Assembly: GCF_028416595.1 (NCBI RefSeq)
Contig: NZ_JAMQKC010000020.1
Location: 1 to 50,083, forward strand
Direction: 5' to 3'
Source of the DNA: Aquibacillus salsiterrae
GTDB lineage: Bacteria > Bacillota > Bacilli > Bacillales > Amphibacillaceae
Length of the DNA stretch: 50,083 nt
This document shows, one piece after another, positions 9,162-19,020 of the stretch. The notes beneath the pieces were generated by a model. It had not been told where the DNA came from and made no database searches. It was given only the letters and a program-made list of their open reading frames with translations. The position numbers and the translations under genes were made by a program. How positions within the stretch are numbered: the stretch's first letter is position 1; every line of letters begins with the position of its first letter.

Positions 9162-10274
9162 ATGACAACATTTTTAGACGTAGGAATTAGTGAACAACTT
9201 TCTTCCATATTGAAAAATAATGGGATCGATCAACCTACACCGATTCAAGCACAAGCAATTCCAAGTATTTTAAACAAAAAGGATATCATTGGCCAGGCAC
9301 AGACAGGAACTGGCAAAACATTGGCCTTTCTCTTACCCATTTTGACAAGGATAGACCCAAGTAAAGAAGAAGTTCAAGCGTTAATTGTTTCACCAACGCG
9401 TGAGTTAGCTTTACAAATTTCATCTGAATTGACTAAATTAACAAATGAGCTTGGTAATATTAAAGGTCTTGCCGTTTATGGTGGCCAAGATATCGAAGGT
9501 CAGCTTAAGAAATTAAGAGGAAATATACATATTGTCGTTGCAACACCAGGGCGGCTGCTTGACCATATTCGCCGGGGAACAATTGATTTATCGACTGTCT
9601 CTATGTTTGTCCTTGATGAAGCAGACCAAATGCTCCATATGGGTTTTTTACCAGAGGTTGAAACGATTATCGAGGCATTACCAACGGAAAAACAGACATT
9701 GTTATTTTCTGCTACAATGCCACAGCAAGTAAAAAAACTGGCGAATCAATATTTACATCAACCAGAAGATATTACAATTAAAAGTAAGCAAGTGACCATA
9801 AAGGATATCAAACAAATCGTAATGGAAACAACGGATAGGGAAAAGCAGGCTAAGCTAATGCGCGTGTTGGATCAGTTTCGGCCATTTTTGGCAATTATTT
9901 TTTGTCGGACAAAAAGGAGAGCGATGAAATTAAACGCTGCTCTACAGCAAAATGGTTACTTGGCTGACGAGTTGCATGGTGATTTGTCACAAGCAAAACG
10001 AGAGAAAGTCATGCAACGCTTTCGTGATATGAAAATTCAATATCTTGTTGCAACAGACGTGGCTGCTCGTGGGCTAGATGTCGAAGGTGTAACCCATGTC
10101 ATTAATTATGATATACCAGAAGATGTTGAAAGCTATATCCACCGAATTGGTCGAACTGGCCGTGCTGGTGGCGATGGACTAGCGATTACCTTTGTTGCTA
10201 CAAAGGATAAACAATATTTGAAAATTATTGAACGGGGCATTAAGCAACAAATCAACCGGAAAGAACTTGATTAA
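9162..10274 (+). CDS. DEAD-box ATP-dependent RNA helicase
   Basis: The protein has 370 residues and all helicase motifs: Q motif (TPIQAQAIP), I (AQTGTGKT), Ia (PTRELAL), Ib (TPGRLLDH), II (DEAD), III (SAT), IV (IIFCRTKR), V ([11 protein letters not shown]) and VI ([10 protein letters not shown]). It is a minimal two-RecA-domain helicase without the C-terminal RNA-binding extension of CshA or DbpA; closest in general type to CshB/YfmL-like proteins. The start at 9162 follows GGAGGTGG by six bases; an in-frame ATG at 9147 overlaps that site and is less likely. Probable roles are RNA remodelling, cold adaptation or ribosome assembly. Confidence 0.93.
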   Translation: MTTFLDVGISEQLSSILKNNGIDQPTPIQAQAIPSILNKKDIIGQAQTGTGKTLAFLLPILTRIDPSKEEVQALIVSPTRELALQISSELTKLTNELGNIKGLAVYGGQDIEGQLKKLRGNIHIVVATPGRLLDHIRRGTIDLSTVSMFVLDEADQMLHMGFLPEVETIIEALPTEKQTLLFSATMPQQVKKLANQYLHQPEDITIKSKQVTIKDIKQIVMETTDREKQAKLMRVLDQFRPFLAIIFCRTKRRAMKLNAALQQNGYLADELHGDLSQAKREKVMQRFRDMKIQYLVATDVAARGLDVEGVTHVINYDIPEDVESYIHRIGRTGRAGGDGLAITFVATKDKQYLKIIERGIKQQINRKELD

Positions 10275-10320
10275 ACTTTGGTCCTAGGTGAGGGGTTATG
10301 TATAGATTGGGAGAGATGTT

Positions 10321-10815
10321 ATGCAAGAGCGGTTTAGACAAGTAGCGGTGATTCTTAATCGTGTTGTTCAACCTGGGGATATTCTTTACTCATCGAAAGG
10401 GTGGTCCACTTTCCTCGTTGGGCATGTTGGAATTGTCGGTGAGGATTTGCGTATTTATCACTCCCACCCACGTGGCGCATTTGCTGATTCGCTCCCTAGT
10501 TATATTTCAAGGCATAAGTTTGGTGGTGCTTTGACACTACTTCGTCCGAAACAAGGCGGGTTGGCTGCCGCTGTCTGGGCAAGGGAGAACATTAAGATGG
10601 TTGAAAAGTATATTTTTCATCCCGCATTAGATAACATAGGGGCAAACTATTGCTCCAAGTTTATTTGGCAAGCGTTTTTTGCTACAGATGTTGGTGATAT
10701 TACCGGGTGGAGGTTGGCTAACACGCAGAAACATTGGATCTTTCCGTTCCAAGTGAAAAATTCGAGCAGTCTTGAACCAATCCTGTTAGTATCGATTGAA
10801 CAAAAATCAAGCTGA
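10321..10815 (+). CDS. Permuted papain-like (NlpC/P60, YiiX/YycO-type) hydrolase
   Basis: At 164 residues it shows the circularly permuted papain-like order: His in FLVGHVGIV (His35) before the catalytic Cys in NYCSKFIWQAF (Cys111), with PGDILYSSKG at the N-terminus. Such proteins cleave amide or acyl bonds in peptidoglycan or lipids. No signal peptide is evident, so the location is unclear. GGGAGAG precedes the ATG. The substrate cannot be told from the sequence. Confidence 0.75.
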   Translation: MQERFRQVAVILNRVVQPGDILYSSKGWSTFLVGHVGIVGEDLRIYHSHPRGAFADSLPSYISRHKFGGALTLLRPKQGGLAAAVWARENIKMVEKYIFHPALDNIGANYCSKFIWQAFFATDVGDITGWRLANTQKHWIFPFQVKNSSSLEPILLVSIEQKSS

Positions 10816-10858
10816 TTATTGAGATTGTAGGGTTTCTATTTTTATTGACGCGGAAGAT

Positions 10859-11266
10859 TCGACAGAATAGAGTTCAGATTAATAAAAAGTGTCGATGAGG
10901 CACCCGATCATCGACAGAATAGAGTTCAGATTAATAAAAAGTGTCGATGAAGCACCCAATCATCGACAGAATAGAGTTCAGATTAATAAAAAGTGTCGAT
11001 GAGGCACCCGAACATCGACAAATTTGAGTTCAGATTAATAAAAAGTGTCGATGAGGCACCCGATCATCGACAGAATAGAGTTCAGATTAATAAAAAGTGT
11101 CGATGAAGCACCCGATCATCGACAGAATAGAGTTCAGATTAATAAAAAGTGTCGATGAAGCACCCAATCATCGACAAATTTGAGTTCAGATTAATAAAAA
11201 GTGTCGATGAAACACCCAATCATCGACAGAATAGAGTTCAGATTAATAAAAAGTGTCGATGAGGCT
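10859..11266. repeat. 52-bp tandem repeat array, about 7.9 copies
   Basis: Units start at 10859, 10911, 10963, 11015, 11067, 11119, 11171 and 11223, an exact 52-bp period. Each has a 9-bp stem TGTCGATGA / TCATCGACA around a 9-base loop (GGCACCCGA and variants), joined by a 25-base linker containing TTCAGATTAATAAAAAG. Loops and linkers vary slightly; stems are almost invariant. The same family recurs at 47.8-48.2 kb and as one degenerate unit near 20.8 kb. There are no unique spacers, so this is not a CRISPR array. Confidence 0.95.
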
Positions 11267-11269
11267 CAC

Positions 11270-11374
11270 CGCCCACCCCCTCGAGTCATAAGACAAGCAC
11301 TTCTGTGGCAGAGACCGCCACGTCAGGGCTTGTCTTATGCCTGTCGGTTCTTACAAGGCGCTTACGCTTTTCTT
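11270..11374. repeat. Interspersed palindromic repeat, copy 2
   Basis: It contains the family core CATAAGACAAGC...GTGGCAGAGACCGCCAC...GCTTGTCTTATG and a right tail AAGGCGCTTACGCTTTTCTT. It lies between the 52-bp array and that array's conserved right flank, as if inserted there: the comparable site at 48.2 kb lacks it. Confidence 0.8.
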
Positions 11375-11440
11375 GATAAGCGACTGCCTGGAGCACAAAT
11401 CAACTTAGCGGTTAGTGCGCATCAGACAACTTTTAGAAAA
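11375..11440. repeat. Conserved right flank of the 52-bp array
   Basis: GATAAGCGACTGCCTGGAGC-ACAAATCAAC followed by GTTAGTGCGCA matches the flank at 48237-48285 with few changes. This shows that array and flank form one dispersed element. Confidence 0.7.
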
Positions 11441-11506
11441 ACTCCGTTAGAAAATGATGAACAGAAAGAAAGAAGTTGGAAAATTTTAATAAATGGGTAA
11501 ATGGCA

Positions 11507-11535
11507 TTGACAAATTATTGTTCACATACTATGAT
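11507..11535 (+). promoter_or_regulatory. Consensus sigma-A promoter of the trp operon
   Basis: TTGACA (11507-11512), a 17-bp spacer, and TATGAT (11530-11535). It lies just upstream of the first T-box leader, so the trp transcript has a leader of about 900 nt before trpE. Confidence 0.9.
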
Positions 11536-11554
11536 TATAACCAATCTAATAATT

Positions 11555-11817
11555 AGCATTGAAGAAGAGTAGTAGCTCTGTGGATCACTTTAAGAGAACT
11601 GGTGGTAGGTGCAAACCAGTGTGAATTCCTTAGCGAATGGACTTCCGAGCTCCAAACCGAACTTCAAATCGAAAAGTAGGCTTTGGCGAAATCGTCTCGT
11701 CGTTACCTGAGACACCTATCAACGAATACAAGATAGGTAAAGTGAACTGTTAATCAGTTAATTAAGGTGGTACCACGGGTTTCCTCGTCCTTTGTCGGAT
11801 GTAGGGGCTTTTTTTAT
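11555..11817 (+). promoter_or_regulatory. T-box leader 1, tryptophan specificity (UGG specifier)
   Basis: The T-box sequence AAGGTGGTACCACGGG is at 11764-11779. The stem I distal loop resembles GGTGCAAACC, and the specifier region GCGAATGGACTT places UGG at 11638-11640. A GC-containing hairpin (around CGTCC / GGATG) followed by seven T residues (to 11815) acts as the terminator. Uncharged tRNA-Trp should stabilise the antiterminator and permit read-through to trpE. Confidence 0.88.
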
Positions 11818-11958
11818 TATATTTTTTAGATGCACGTGTTAGGCATTTTTAAATAACCTAGAAGTAGAAGAGAATAGCATAATCGCCTGAGTAAGAGTAG
11901 TAAGTTAGTTGAGTCATAAGAGATGAGTAGAGCCGTTGGTAAATGACGTACAGAGGTA

Positions 11959-12116
11959 CGCTTATTTAACAAGATAAGAAAGTATAAAAAATCTAAGGGC
12001 TGTCTAGCGCAAGCGCCTAGCTGGTCGTAAGTCAAGCCCTTCTGTGGCAAAGACCGCCACGTCAGGGCTTGACTTATGCCTGTCGGTTTAGCAAGGCGCA
12101 TACGCTTTTCTTAGTA
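11959..12116. repeat. Interspersed palindromic repeat, copy 3
   Basis: This is the clearest copy. Its core is a 13-bp perfect arm TAAGTCAAGCCCT (12028-12040) and its complement at 12064-12076, enclosing GTGGC-AAAGACC-GCCAC. Outer AAGAAAGTATA and CGCTTTTCTTA ends are present. It sits between the two T-boxes. The rest of 11818-11958 shows nothing recognisable. Confidence 0.85.
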
Positions 12117-12120
12117 TATT

Positions 12121-12336
12121 CTCTAAAGAGAGCCGGGTATGGTGGGAACCGGTATGACTGACTAATCGAATGGACTTACGAGAGCTCTCCGGAAATAGTA
12201 GTATGGAGAGACGGTTTACCCTCCGTTATGGGAATGAAGAGGAAGGCATCAACTTGCCTTCAATAAGTGGTGGCACCGCGGTTACATATAATCGTCCCTT
12301 ATAAAATCCAACAAGGATTTTATGAGGGATTTTTTA
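12121..12336 (+). promoter_or_regulatory. T-box leader 2, tryptophan specificity (UGG specifier)
   Basis: The T-box AAGTGGTGGCACCGCGG is at 12265-12281. The specifier region CGAATGGACTTACGAG places UGG at 12171-12173, matching leader 1. The terminator is a 15-bp stem TCCCTTATAAAATCC (12295-12309) and its near-complement (12315-12329) followed by six T residues. Two T-boxes in series should give a steeper or more sensitive response to tRNA-Trp charging. Confidence 0.92.
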
Positions 12337-12340
12337 ATAG

Positions 12341-12399
12341 AAAAGAAAGTATAAAAAGATCCAAGAGCTGTCTAGCAAGGCGCTTGCGCTTTTCTTAGT
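12341..12399. repeat. Short derivative of the interspersed repeat, copy 4
   Basis: AAGAAAGTATAAAAAGATCC joined directly to GTCTAGCAAGGCGCTTGCGC and TTTTCTTA: the outer ends of the family without the long core palindrome. It lies between T-box 2 and trpE, inside the transcribed leader. Confidence 0.65.
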
Positions 12400-12451
12400 T
12401 TCCAGAAATAATTCAACCCTTAAATGGAATCCACAATAAAGGAGAATGACA

Positions 12452-13840
12452 ATGAAGTACAAAACGTTAAAAGTGAACGGTGACGTATTAACGCCCATTT
12501 CTGTATTTAATCGTCTTAATGGCCAGAAGAAATTTTTACTAGAGAGTTCATCCAATCACGGTGAAAAAGGTCGATATTCTTTTATCGGATTAGACCCATT
12601 TAAAGAGATTATTGGCGACGGGGAAACAACAACTGTTCATAACATCGCAAATGACAAGTTCCATATTGAAACAGGGAAGCCGTTAGAAGTGATCAAGCGC
12701 CACATTCCAAATGAAGACTTACCTTTACCATTTGCTTTTTATGGGGGCGCAATTGGTTACATTGGCTACGATGCCATTCGTCAAGTGGAAGACATCGGGC
12801 CAATGCTAGAAGATGAGATTGACATGCCTGATATTCATTTAATGTTCTACCAGGATGTGATTGTGTTTGACCATGTTCGTCAGACGGTAACGATTATTTC
12901 ATCTAATTTAGATGGCCAAAAGACAGATGAACAGTTACAACAAAGAGTGGAACAAATGAGAGATGATATTTTAACTGAAAAAACCGAGAAAGCAAACGAA
13001 CCAGTTAACGTATCGTTCCAACCGTCCATCAACAAAGAAACGTTCATGGAAATGGTCGAAGTAGCAAAACAGCATATTACCGACGGGGATATTTTTCAAG
13101 TGGTGTTATCGCAACGGATGAAAGCAAGCTTCGACGCTGATCCATTTACTTTTTACCGAAGCTTACGAAGAGCAAACCCATCACCATACATGTTTTATAT
13201 CGATTTTGATTCGTATATCGTCCTTGGCGCATCACCGGAAAGCCTGATTAAAACGAAGGGGACAAATGTCGTAACAAATCCGATTGCAGGAACAAGACCT
13301 CGTGGAAAAACAGATGAGGAAGATATAAGCCTTGCAGAAGACTTACTTGCGGATGAAAAAGAACTGGCTGAACACAAAATGCTCGTTGACCTAAGCCGGA
13401 ATGACCTTGGCCGTGTTTGTGAGATTGGCAGTATTACAATTCCGAAATATATGACGATTGAACGTTATCAACATGTGATGCACATTGTCTCAGAAGTACA
13501 AGGAACGTTAACGAAAGACTACAATGGCTTAGATGCACTGATTTCTACATTGCCAGCTGGTACAGTATCAGGTGCACCAAAAATAAGAGCAATGCAAATC
13601 ATTAATGGTTTAGAAACGAAAAAGCGTGGCGTCTATGCAGGGGCAGTTGGTTATATTAATATGAATGGTGACCTCGACTTAGCACTAGCGATCAGAACAA
13701 TGGTCATTAAAGGGAATAATGCCTATGTACAAGCTGGCGCTGGTATCGTATATGATTCTGACCCAGCATCCGAATATCAAGAGACGTTAAATAAAGCGAA
13801 ATCGTTATTGGAGGTAAATAAACATGATCTTGTTAATTGA
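12452..13840 (+). CDS. trpE: Anthranilate synthase component I
   Basis: TrpE makes anthranilate from chorismate, using ammonia delivered by TrpG. The 462-residue protein has the N-terminal LLESSSN feedback-site motif (residues near 28) for tryptophan inhibition, and the chorismate-binding region with DGDIFQVVLSQR, NPIAGTRPRG and LPAGTVSGAPKIRA. The start at 12452 follows AAAGGAG by seven bases; the ATG at 12446 is too close to that site. It is the first gene of trpEGDCFBA under the tandem T-boxes and overlaps trpG by 17 bp. Confidence 0.95.
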   Translation: MKYKTLKVNGDVLTPISVFNRLNGQKKFLLESSSNHGEKGRYSFIGLDPFKEIIGDGETTTVHNIANDKFHIETGKPLEVIKRHIPNEDLPLPFAFYGGAIGYIGYDAIRQVEDIGPMLEDEIDMPDIHLMFYQDVIVFDHVRQTVTIISSNLDGQKTDEQLQQRVEQMRDDILTEKTEKANEPVNVSFQPSINKETFMEMVEVAKQHITDGDIFQVVLSQRMKASFDADPFTFYRSLRRANPSPYMFYIDFDSYIVLGASPESLIKTKGTNVVTNPIAGTRPRGKTDEEDISLAEDLLADEKELAEHKMLVDLSRNDLGRVCEIGSITIPKYMTIERYQHVMHIVSEVQGTLTKDYNGLDALISTLPAGTVSGAPKIRAMQIINGLETKKRGVYAGAVGYINMNGDLDLALAIRTMVIKGNNAYVQAGAGIVYDSDPASEYQETLNKAKSLLEVNKHDLVN

Positions 13841-14426
13841 TAACTATGATTCGTTTACGTATAACTTATATCAATATGTATCAGAGCTCGGTAAGGAAGT
13901 AACCGTTATTCGAAATGATAAAATTACGATAGATGAAATAAGAGAACTAAAGCCAGAAGCAATTATTCTATCCCCAGGCCCCGGGACACCGAAAGAAGCA
14001 GGGATTTGTATTGAAGTCGTAAAACAGCTCGAAGAAGAATTTCCAATATTAGGGATTTGCTTAGGACACCAAGCAATTGGCGAAGCGTACGGAGCTAACA
14101 TTGTTCATGCCAAACAAATTAAACACGGCAAAACATCCTTGTTGAATCATCCGGCAAATGGGGTGTTTGAAGGTTTAGAAGAAGCACTTGAAGTTATGCG
14201 CTACCACTCATTAGTCATTAAAAAGGATGACGTACCAGAACAGTTGATTGTGACAGCGACAGCAACGGATGACGATGAGATTATGGCGGTTAAACACACT
14301 GGCTTACCTATTTATGGATTACAGTTTCACCCAGAGTCGATTGGAACAGAAAAGGGGAAGGCGCTTTTAAATAATTTCTTTACGTTAATCGAAAAGGAGA
14401 ATTCTTATGAAAGAATATCTAAATAA
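13824..14426 (+). CDS. trpG: Anthranilate synthase component II (glutamine amidotransferase)
   Basis: This class I amidotransferase has the nucleophile in GICLGHQAIG and His-Glu in LQFHPES; it hydrolyses glutamine and passes ammonia to TrpE. Length 200 residues. It is inside the trp operon, unlike B. subtilis, where the shared PabA/TrpG gene is in the folate operon. It might still serve PabB as well. It is preceded by TTGGAGG, overlaps trpE at its start and trpD by 20 bp at its end. Confidence 0.95.
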   Translation: MILLIDNYDSFTYNLYQYVSELGKEVTVIRNDKITIDEIRELKPEAIILSPGPGTPKEAGICIEVVKQLEEEFPILGICLGHQAIGEAYGANIVHAKQIKHGKTSLLNHPANGVFEGLEEALEVMRYHSLVIKKDDVPEQLIVTATATDDDEIMAVKHTGLPIYGLQFHPESIGTEKGKALLNNFFTLIEKENSYERISK

Positions 14427-15429
14427 ACTGACTAATCAAAAGAATTTAACAATCGAAGAAATGGAGGCTGCCGCACGCCTTATTTTTGAAGAGGAAACGA
14501 GTGATACCGAGATCGGTGCATTTTTGACAGTGTTAAAGGCTAAAGGAGAAAGCGCGGATGAAATTGCTGGTTTAGTAAATGTTATTCGGGAAAAAGCTTT
14601 ACCATTACCAAAAGATATGGTCGGTGTGATGGATAACTGTGGCACAGGCGGTGACGGATCACAAAGCTTCAACATTAGTACTACGTCGGCATTTGTTATT
14701 GCTGGTGCAGGAATTACAGTAGCAAAGCACGGCAACCGTAGTATTTCTAGTAAAACAGGAAGTGCTGATGTACTTGAGCACTTAGGAGTTTCGTTATCGT
14801 TATCTAGCGAGCAAACCCATCAGCTGTTAAAGGAAAACGGAATTGCTTTCTTGTTTGCACCGTACGTTCATCCGGCAATGAAGCGTGTCATGAAAGTACG
14901 AAAAGAATTGAAGATCCCGACAATCTTTAACCTGATTGGACCGTTAACAAATCCGGTTAACTTAACGACACAATTACTAGGGATATATCGTCGTGATAAG
15001 TTAGAGACGATGGCGAATGTCTTGCACAGACTTGGTAGAAACCGCGCTATCATTCTTAATGGTGCTGGACATATGGATGAAGCATCTTTAGCCGGAGAAA
15101 ATCATCTCATCCTACTCGAACGAGGTGAGTTGATGCAGTTTAAGCTTCATCCAGAAGAGGTTGGCCTACCGGTTTATGACAACGAGGAAATAAAAGGCGG
15201 CGACTCAAAGGAAAATGCTGAGATTTTACGTAGAGTACTTGAAGGGGAGAAAGGTGCCCATCGTGACACCGTGTTAATGAACGCTGGCCTTGGCATTTTT
15301 GCAAATGGAAAAGCGCAAACCGTTCAAGAAGGTGTTAAACTAGCAGAAGAGAGTATAGATTCCGGTGCAGCTTTAGAAAAACTAAACTATTTGGTAGACT
15401 ATAGTAACCGCACGAAACAAGAGGTGTAA
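14407..15429 (+). CDS. trpD: Anthranilate phosphoribosyltransferase
   Basis: TrpD transfers phosphoribose from PRPP to anthranilate. It shows the glycine-rich PRPP motif DNCGTGGDGSQSFNIST and the downstream KHGNRSISSKTGSADVLE segment typical of the family. Length of 340 residues is usual. AAAAGGAG precedes the ATG, which lies within the end of trpG. Confidence 0.96.
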   Translation: MKEYLNKLTNQKNLTIEEMEAAARLIFEEETSDTEIGAFLTVLKAKGESADEIAGLVNVIREKALPLPKDMVGVMDNCGTGGDGSQSFNISTTSAFVIAGAGITVAKHGNRSISSKTGSADVLEHLGVSLSLSSEQTHQLLKENGIAFLFAPYVHPAMKRVMKVRKELKIPTIFNLIGPLTNPVNLTTQLLGIYRRDKLETMANVLHRLGRNRAIILNGAGHMDEASLAGENHLILLERGELMQFKLHPEEVGLPVYDNEEIKGGDSKENAEILRRVLEGEKGAHRDTVLMNAGLGIFANGKAQTVQEGVKLAEESIDSGAALEKLNYLVDYSNRTKQEV

Positions 15430-15431
15430 GC

Positions 15432-16208
15432 ATGACAATTTTAGATAAAATTTTAGCAGAGAAAGAAAAAGAAGTGGCACAGTTAAAAGCAACCTACCAG
15501 CAGGGTCAACATCAAGTAGGTTTCGAAAGAAGATCGCTCTATGATTCTTTTATGCACGCAGATAAAATGGGAATCATCGCTGAAATTAAGCGGGCATCCC
15601 CGTCAAAAGGGACGATTAACGAAGCTGTAAACCCGGCAGAACAAGCAAAGCACTATGAAGAAAACGGTGCAGGGGTGATTTCCGTTCTTACCGATACACC
15701 GTTTTTTAAAGGAACGATGGCTGACCTAAAAGCAGTTAGAAAAGCTGTGAAACTGCCGATATTGAACAAAGACTTTATCATCGATGAAATCCAAATTGAC
15801 CGGGCAAAAGATTATGGTGCTAGTGTGATATTATTAATTGCAGCAGCCTTGCCAAAAGAGCGGCTTCAACAGCTGTTTAATTATACTCGCAGCTATGACC
15901 TGGATGTCTTATTCGAGATTCATAATGAAAAAGAGCTTGCTGTTGCGAAAGAAATTGGTGCAAATATCATTGGTATCAACAATCGAAATTTGAAAACATT
16001 TGAGGTTGACCTCGCAACGACAGAAAGACTTGCGAAGGATATCGATACAACAAGAACGCTAGTCATTAGTGAGAGTGGATTTAGTACGAAAGAAGAAGTG
16101 GAGCGGATTAAACAATCAGGTGTTAGAGGCATCCTCGTTGGGGAAACGATGATGCGTTCTGATGATTTGAAAAAAACATTTGATGAGTTGCGAGTGCCGT
16201 TATCATGA
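15432..16208 (+). CDS. trpC: Indole-3-glycerol phosphate synthase
   Basis: A TIM-barrel enzyme of 258 residues that closes the indole ring of CdRP. Signatures are IAEIKRASPSKG (catalytic Lys), VLNKDFIIDEIQI-type segment (seen as LPILNKDFIIDEIQ), GINNRNLKTF and SESGFSTKEEV. It begins two bases after the trpD stop and overlaps trpF by 4 bp (ATGA). Confidence 0.96.
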   Translation: MTILDKILAEKEKEVAQLKATYQQGQHQVGFERRSLYDSFMHADKMGIIAEIKRASPSKGTINEAVNPAEQAKHYEENGAGVISVLTDTPFFKGTMADLKAVRKAVKLPILNKDFIIDEIQIDRAKDYGASVILLIAAALPKERLQQLFNYTRSYDLDVLFEIHNEKELAVAKEIGANIIGINNRNLKTFEVDLATTERLAKDIDTTRTLVISESGFSTKEEVERIKQSGVRGILVGETMMRSDDLKKTFDELRVPLS

Positions 16209-16828
16209 AGGTGAAAATTTGTGGGATATTGACGGAAGAAGCAGCTCGGCATGCTGCGAATGAGGGTGCAGATTTTATTGGGTTTGTTTTTGCCGAAAGT
16301 AAGCGGAAGATTAGTGTAGAAAAGGCTAAAGCACTAGCTGGCGTTATTCCTGATTCGGTGAAAAAGGTAGGCGTGTTTGTCAATGAAGATCTTGCTACGA
16401 TCAAAGCAATAGCCAGAGAGGTTGGCCTCGATTATATACAGCTCCATGGCGATGAGACACCAGATTTCTGTACGGAAGTAGGATTGCCAATCATAAAGGC
16501 GTTTCAAATTCGCTCAAAGGAAGATTTAGACCGACTTAGTGACTATCAAGTTGACTACTTTTTGCTCGATAGCCCGGCCGGGAAGTACCGGGGCGGAAAT
16601 GGGGAAACGTTTGATTGGAGCTTGACGAAACACCTATCAGACATTGATGGAAAAGTAATTTTAGCTGGTGGACTTCATGCTAAAAACGTGCAAACGGCAA
16701 TTGCTGAAGTGAACCCAATCGGTGTCGACGTCTCTAGTGGGGTCGAAACAGACGGTGTAAAAGATTTAGAGAAAATGACAGCCTTTGTCACAGAGGCGAA
16801 GAAAGGTGATACTAATGCAAAGCTATAA
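16205..16828 (+). CDS. trpF: Phosphoribosylanthranilate isomerase
   Basis: A 207-residue TIM barrel that performs the Amadori rearrangement of PRA. The KVKICGI start (catalytic Cys), [21 protein letters not shown] and VDVSSGVE motifs are characteristic. It overlaps trpC by 4 bp and trpB by 14 bp. Confidence 0.95.
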   Translation: MKVKICGILTEEAARHAANEGADFIGFVFAESKRKISVEKAKALAGVIPDSVKKVGVFVNEDLATIKAIAREVGLDYIQLHGDETPDFCTEVGLPIIKAFQIRSKEDLDRLSDYQVDYFLLDSPAGKYRGGNGETFDWSLTKHLSDIDGKVILAGGLHAKNVQTAIAEVNPIGVDVSSGVETDGVKDLEKMTAFVTEAKKGDTNAKL

Positions 16829-18020
16829 GCAACCGAATAACCTAGGACAATTCGGCTCATTTGGTGGTAGGTTTGTACCAGAGACGCTGATGCCGGCGGT
16901 AATTGAACTAGAAAAAGCATATAATGAAGCAAAAAATGACCCGGAATTTGTAAAAGAGTTGGATTATTATTTGAAACAATATGTCGGGCGGGAAACACCA
17001 CTTTATTACGCCGAGCGTTTTTCAGAAGCATTAGGCGGGGCAAAGGTTTACTTAAAGCGCGAAGACTTAAACCATACGGGTGCCCATAAAATTAATAATG
17101 CGATTGGACAAGCGTTATTAACGGTACGAATGGGTAAGAAAAAAGTCGTCGCTGAAACAGGTGCCGGCCAGCACGGTGTCGCAACGGCAACGGTTTGTGC
17201 ACTACTTGGACTTGAATGTGTCATTTTTATGGGAAAAGAAGATATTCGCAGGCAACAATTGAATGTGTTTCGCATGGAGCTACTTGGTGCGAGAGTAGAA
17301 AGTGTCGACCAAGGTAGTGGAACGCTAAAGGATGCGGTAAATGAAGCACTCCGTTACTGGGTTAGCAATGTTGAAGATACCCATTATATTATTGGGTCTG
17401 TAGTTGGACCACATCCATTTCCGCAAATTGTGCGTGACTTCCAAAGCTGCATCGGGGAAGAAACGAAAAAGCAAATTATCGACCAGGAAGGAAAGCTTCC
17501 AGAAGCGGTTGTTGCTTGTATCGGTGGCGGAAGTAATTCGATGGGAATGTTTTATCCGTTTGTCGATGATAAAGAAGTGGAACTGCATGGTGTCGAAGCG
17601 GGTGGAGTTGGTGTAGACACTGGTAAACACGCTGCCACGCTCACATATGGGCAAGAAGGAATTTTGCACGGAACAAAAACGTATTTACTTCAGGATGAGA
17701 ATGGTCAAATCCAAGAAGCACATTCAATTTCGGCGGGGCTTGACTACCCAGGTGTAGGACCTGAGCATAGCCATTTTAAAGAAATCGGCCGTGTCATTTA
17801 TGATTCGATTACCGATGCCGAAGCATTAGAGGGCTTGCAATATTTATCGAAAACAGAGGGGATTATCCCGGCGTTAGAAAGCGCGCATGCCATTGCTTAC
17901 ACGATGAAGCTTGCTAAAAAGATGAATAAAGACGAAACAATTGTTGTCTGCTTGTCGGGCCGTGGTGACAAAGATGTCAATACAGTGAGAGAGGCACTTG
18001 GGGGTGGAGCAAATGGGTAA
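16815..18020 (+). CDS. trpB: Tryptophan synthase beta chain
   Basis: This PLP enzyme condenses indole with serine. The Schiff-base Lys is in [13 protein letters not shown], the phosphate-binding loop is [10 protein letters not shown], and [12 protein letters not shown] is present. Length 401 residues. The start at 16815 is chosen because AAAGGTG lies just upstream and the homology begins there; an in-frame ATG at 16785 would add ten atypical residues inside trpF. It overlaps trpA by 8 bp. Confidence 0.96.
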   Translation: MQSYKQPNNLGQFGSFGGRFVPETLMPAVIELEKAYNEAKNDPEFVKELDYYLKQYVGRETPLYYAERFSEALGGAKVYLKREDLNHTGAHKINNAIGQALLTVRMGKKKVVAETGAGQHGVATATVCALLGLECVIFMGKEDIRRQQLNVFRMELLGARVESVDQGSGTLKDAVNEALRYWVSNVEDTHYIIGSVVGPHPFPQIVRDFQSCIGEETKKQIIDQEGKLPEAVVACIGGGSNSMGMFYPFVDDKEVELHGVEAGGVGVDTGKHAATLTYGQEGILHGTKTYLLQDENGQIQEAHSISAGLDYPGVGPEHSHFKEIGRVIYDSITDAEALEGLQYLSKTEGIIPALESAHAIAYTMKLAKKMNKDETIVVCLSGRGDKDVNTVREALGGGANG

Positions 18021-18810
18021 ACAAAAGTTAGATCAAGCGTTTCAGACTGTTTTAGCGCGAGGTGATAAAGCGTTTGTCCCGTATATTATGGCTGGTGACG
18101 GCGGACTTGATATATTAGAGGATCGTTTGCGTTTTTTAGAGGAGAGCGGCGCAACTGTTGTTGAGCTTGGGATTCCGTTCTCTGACCCTGTTGCTGATGG
18201 TCCGACGATTCAAGCAGCTGGGCTTCGCGCGCTCCAAAATGGTGTCAGTTTACGTGCTGTTTTAGCTAAGTTAAAAGAAGGTGCAGCAGACAGGACGTTA
18301 CCGATTGTGCTGATGACATACATTAATCCGATTTATGCCTATGGTGTGGACGCTTTTGCTGATGATTGTAAGGCAGCAGGAGTAGACGGGATAATCATTC
18401 CTGACTTACCAATGGAAGAAGAGCCACTTGTGTCTGATGCGCTTTCTACCAGTGGGATAGCGTTGATTCGGTTAGCCGCATTAACAAGCCCTAAGGAACG
18501 CCTTGTTGAGCTAGCTAAACGTACAGAAGGATTTCTATACGCTGTAACAGTTACTGGGACAACTGGGGCAAGAGCAACATTTAAGGAGAATTTGGGTGTG
18601 CATCTTCGTGATTTAAAAGAAATTTGCCCGGTTCCAGTCCTTGCAGGATTCGGTGTCTCAACTCCTGAGCATGTGAGGGCACTGACCGAAAATTGTGATG
18701 GTGTTGTCGTTGGAAGTAGAATCGTCGACTTACTCCATCAAGGCGATGAAGCAACAATTCGTGAATTAATCCAGTCTGCGAAACTAACAACGGAAAAAGC
18801 AGGGCTATAA
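18013..18810 (+). CDS. trpA: Tryptophan synthase alpha chain
   Basis: TrpA cleaves indole-3-glycerol phosphate and channels indole to TrpB. The motif [19 protein letters not shown] carries the catalytic Glu, and the catalytic Asp is in GIIIPDLP. Length is 265 residues. The start at 18013 follows GGGGGTGGAGC. It is the last gene of the operon, followed by a terminator. Confidence 0.95.
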   Translation: MGKQKLDQAFQTVLARGDKAFVPYIMAGDGGLDILEDRLRFLEESGATVVELGIPFSDPVADGPTIQAAGLRALQNGVSLRAVLAKLKEGAADRTLPIVLMTYINPIYAYGVDAFADDCKAAGVDGIIIPDLPMEEEPLVSDALSTSGIALIRLAALTSPKERLVELAKRTEGFLYAVTVTGTTGARATFKENLGVHLRDLKEICPVPVLAGFGVSTPEHVRALTENCDGVVVGSRIVDLLHQGDEATIRELIQSAKLTTEKAGL

Positions 18811-18850
18811 AGTGGGAGTCTTATGGACGGTTGTACGGGGATAAAGAAAG

Positions 18851-18886
18851 AGTGCTAGGGATTGTATAATCTCTGGCATTTTTTTG
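18851..18886 (+). terminator. Terminator of the trp operon
   Basis: The stem AGTGCTAGGGATT / AATCTCTGGCATT, with wobble pairs and a GTAT loop, is followed by seven T residues. Confidence 0.85.
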
Positions 18887-18941
18887 TAGGAAAGTGTAAG
18901 CGCCCGTGTCCGTTCGAACAAGATAACTTAGTAACAATGGG

Positions 18942-18971
18942 AAAAAGTCCGAACCCAGGCCAAGTTCGGAC
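18942..18971 (-). terminator. Second terminator downstream of the ABC-F gene
   Basis: Stem GTCCGAAC / GTTCGGAC with a T run on the minus strand (plus-strand AAAAA at 18942-18946). It backs up the hairpin at 18980-19020. Confidence 0.6.
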
Positions 18972-18979
18972 AAAAAAGG

Positions 18980-19020
18980 CTAAAAAATCAGGTGGTGCCT
19001 GGCACCACCTGATTTTTTAG
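18980..19020. terminator. Bidirectional terminator overlapping the ABC-F stop codon
   Basis: A near-perfect palindrome, CTAAAAAATCAGGTGGTGCC and its complement, carries an A run on one side and a T run on the other, so it can terminate both strands. The last codon and stop of the ABC-F gene lie within it. Confidence 0.88.

Noticed and set aside
10859-11266. CRISPR array
   Set aside because: The whole 52-bp unit is repeated, with no unique spacers, and no cas gene is present. The same holds for the 47.8-kb and 1-285 arrays.
11201-11500. A 99-residue open frame on the plus strand
   Set aside because: It is built from the 52-bp repeat and the interspersed repeat, has no ribosome binding site, and its start lies inside a repeat unit.
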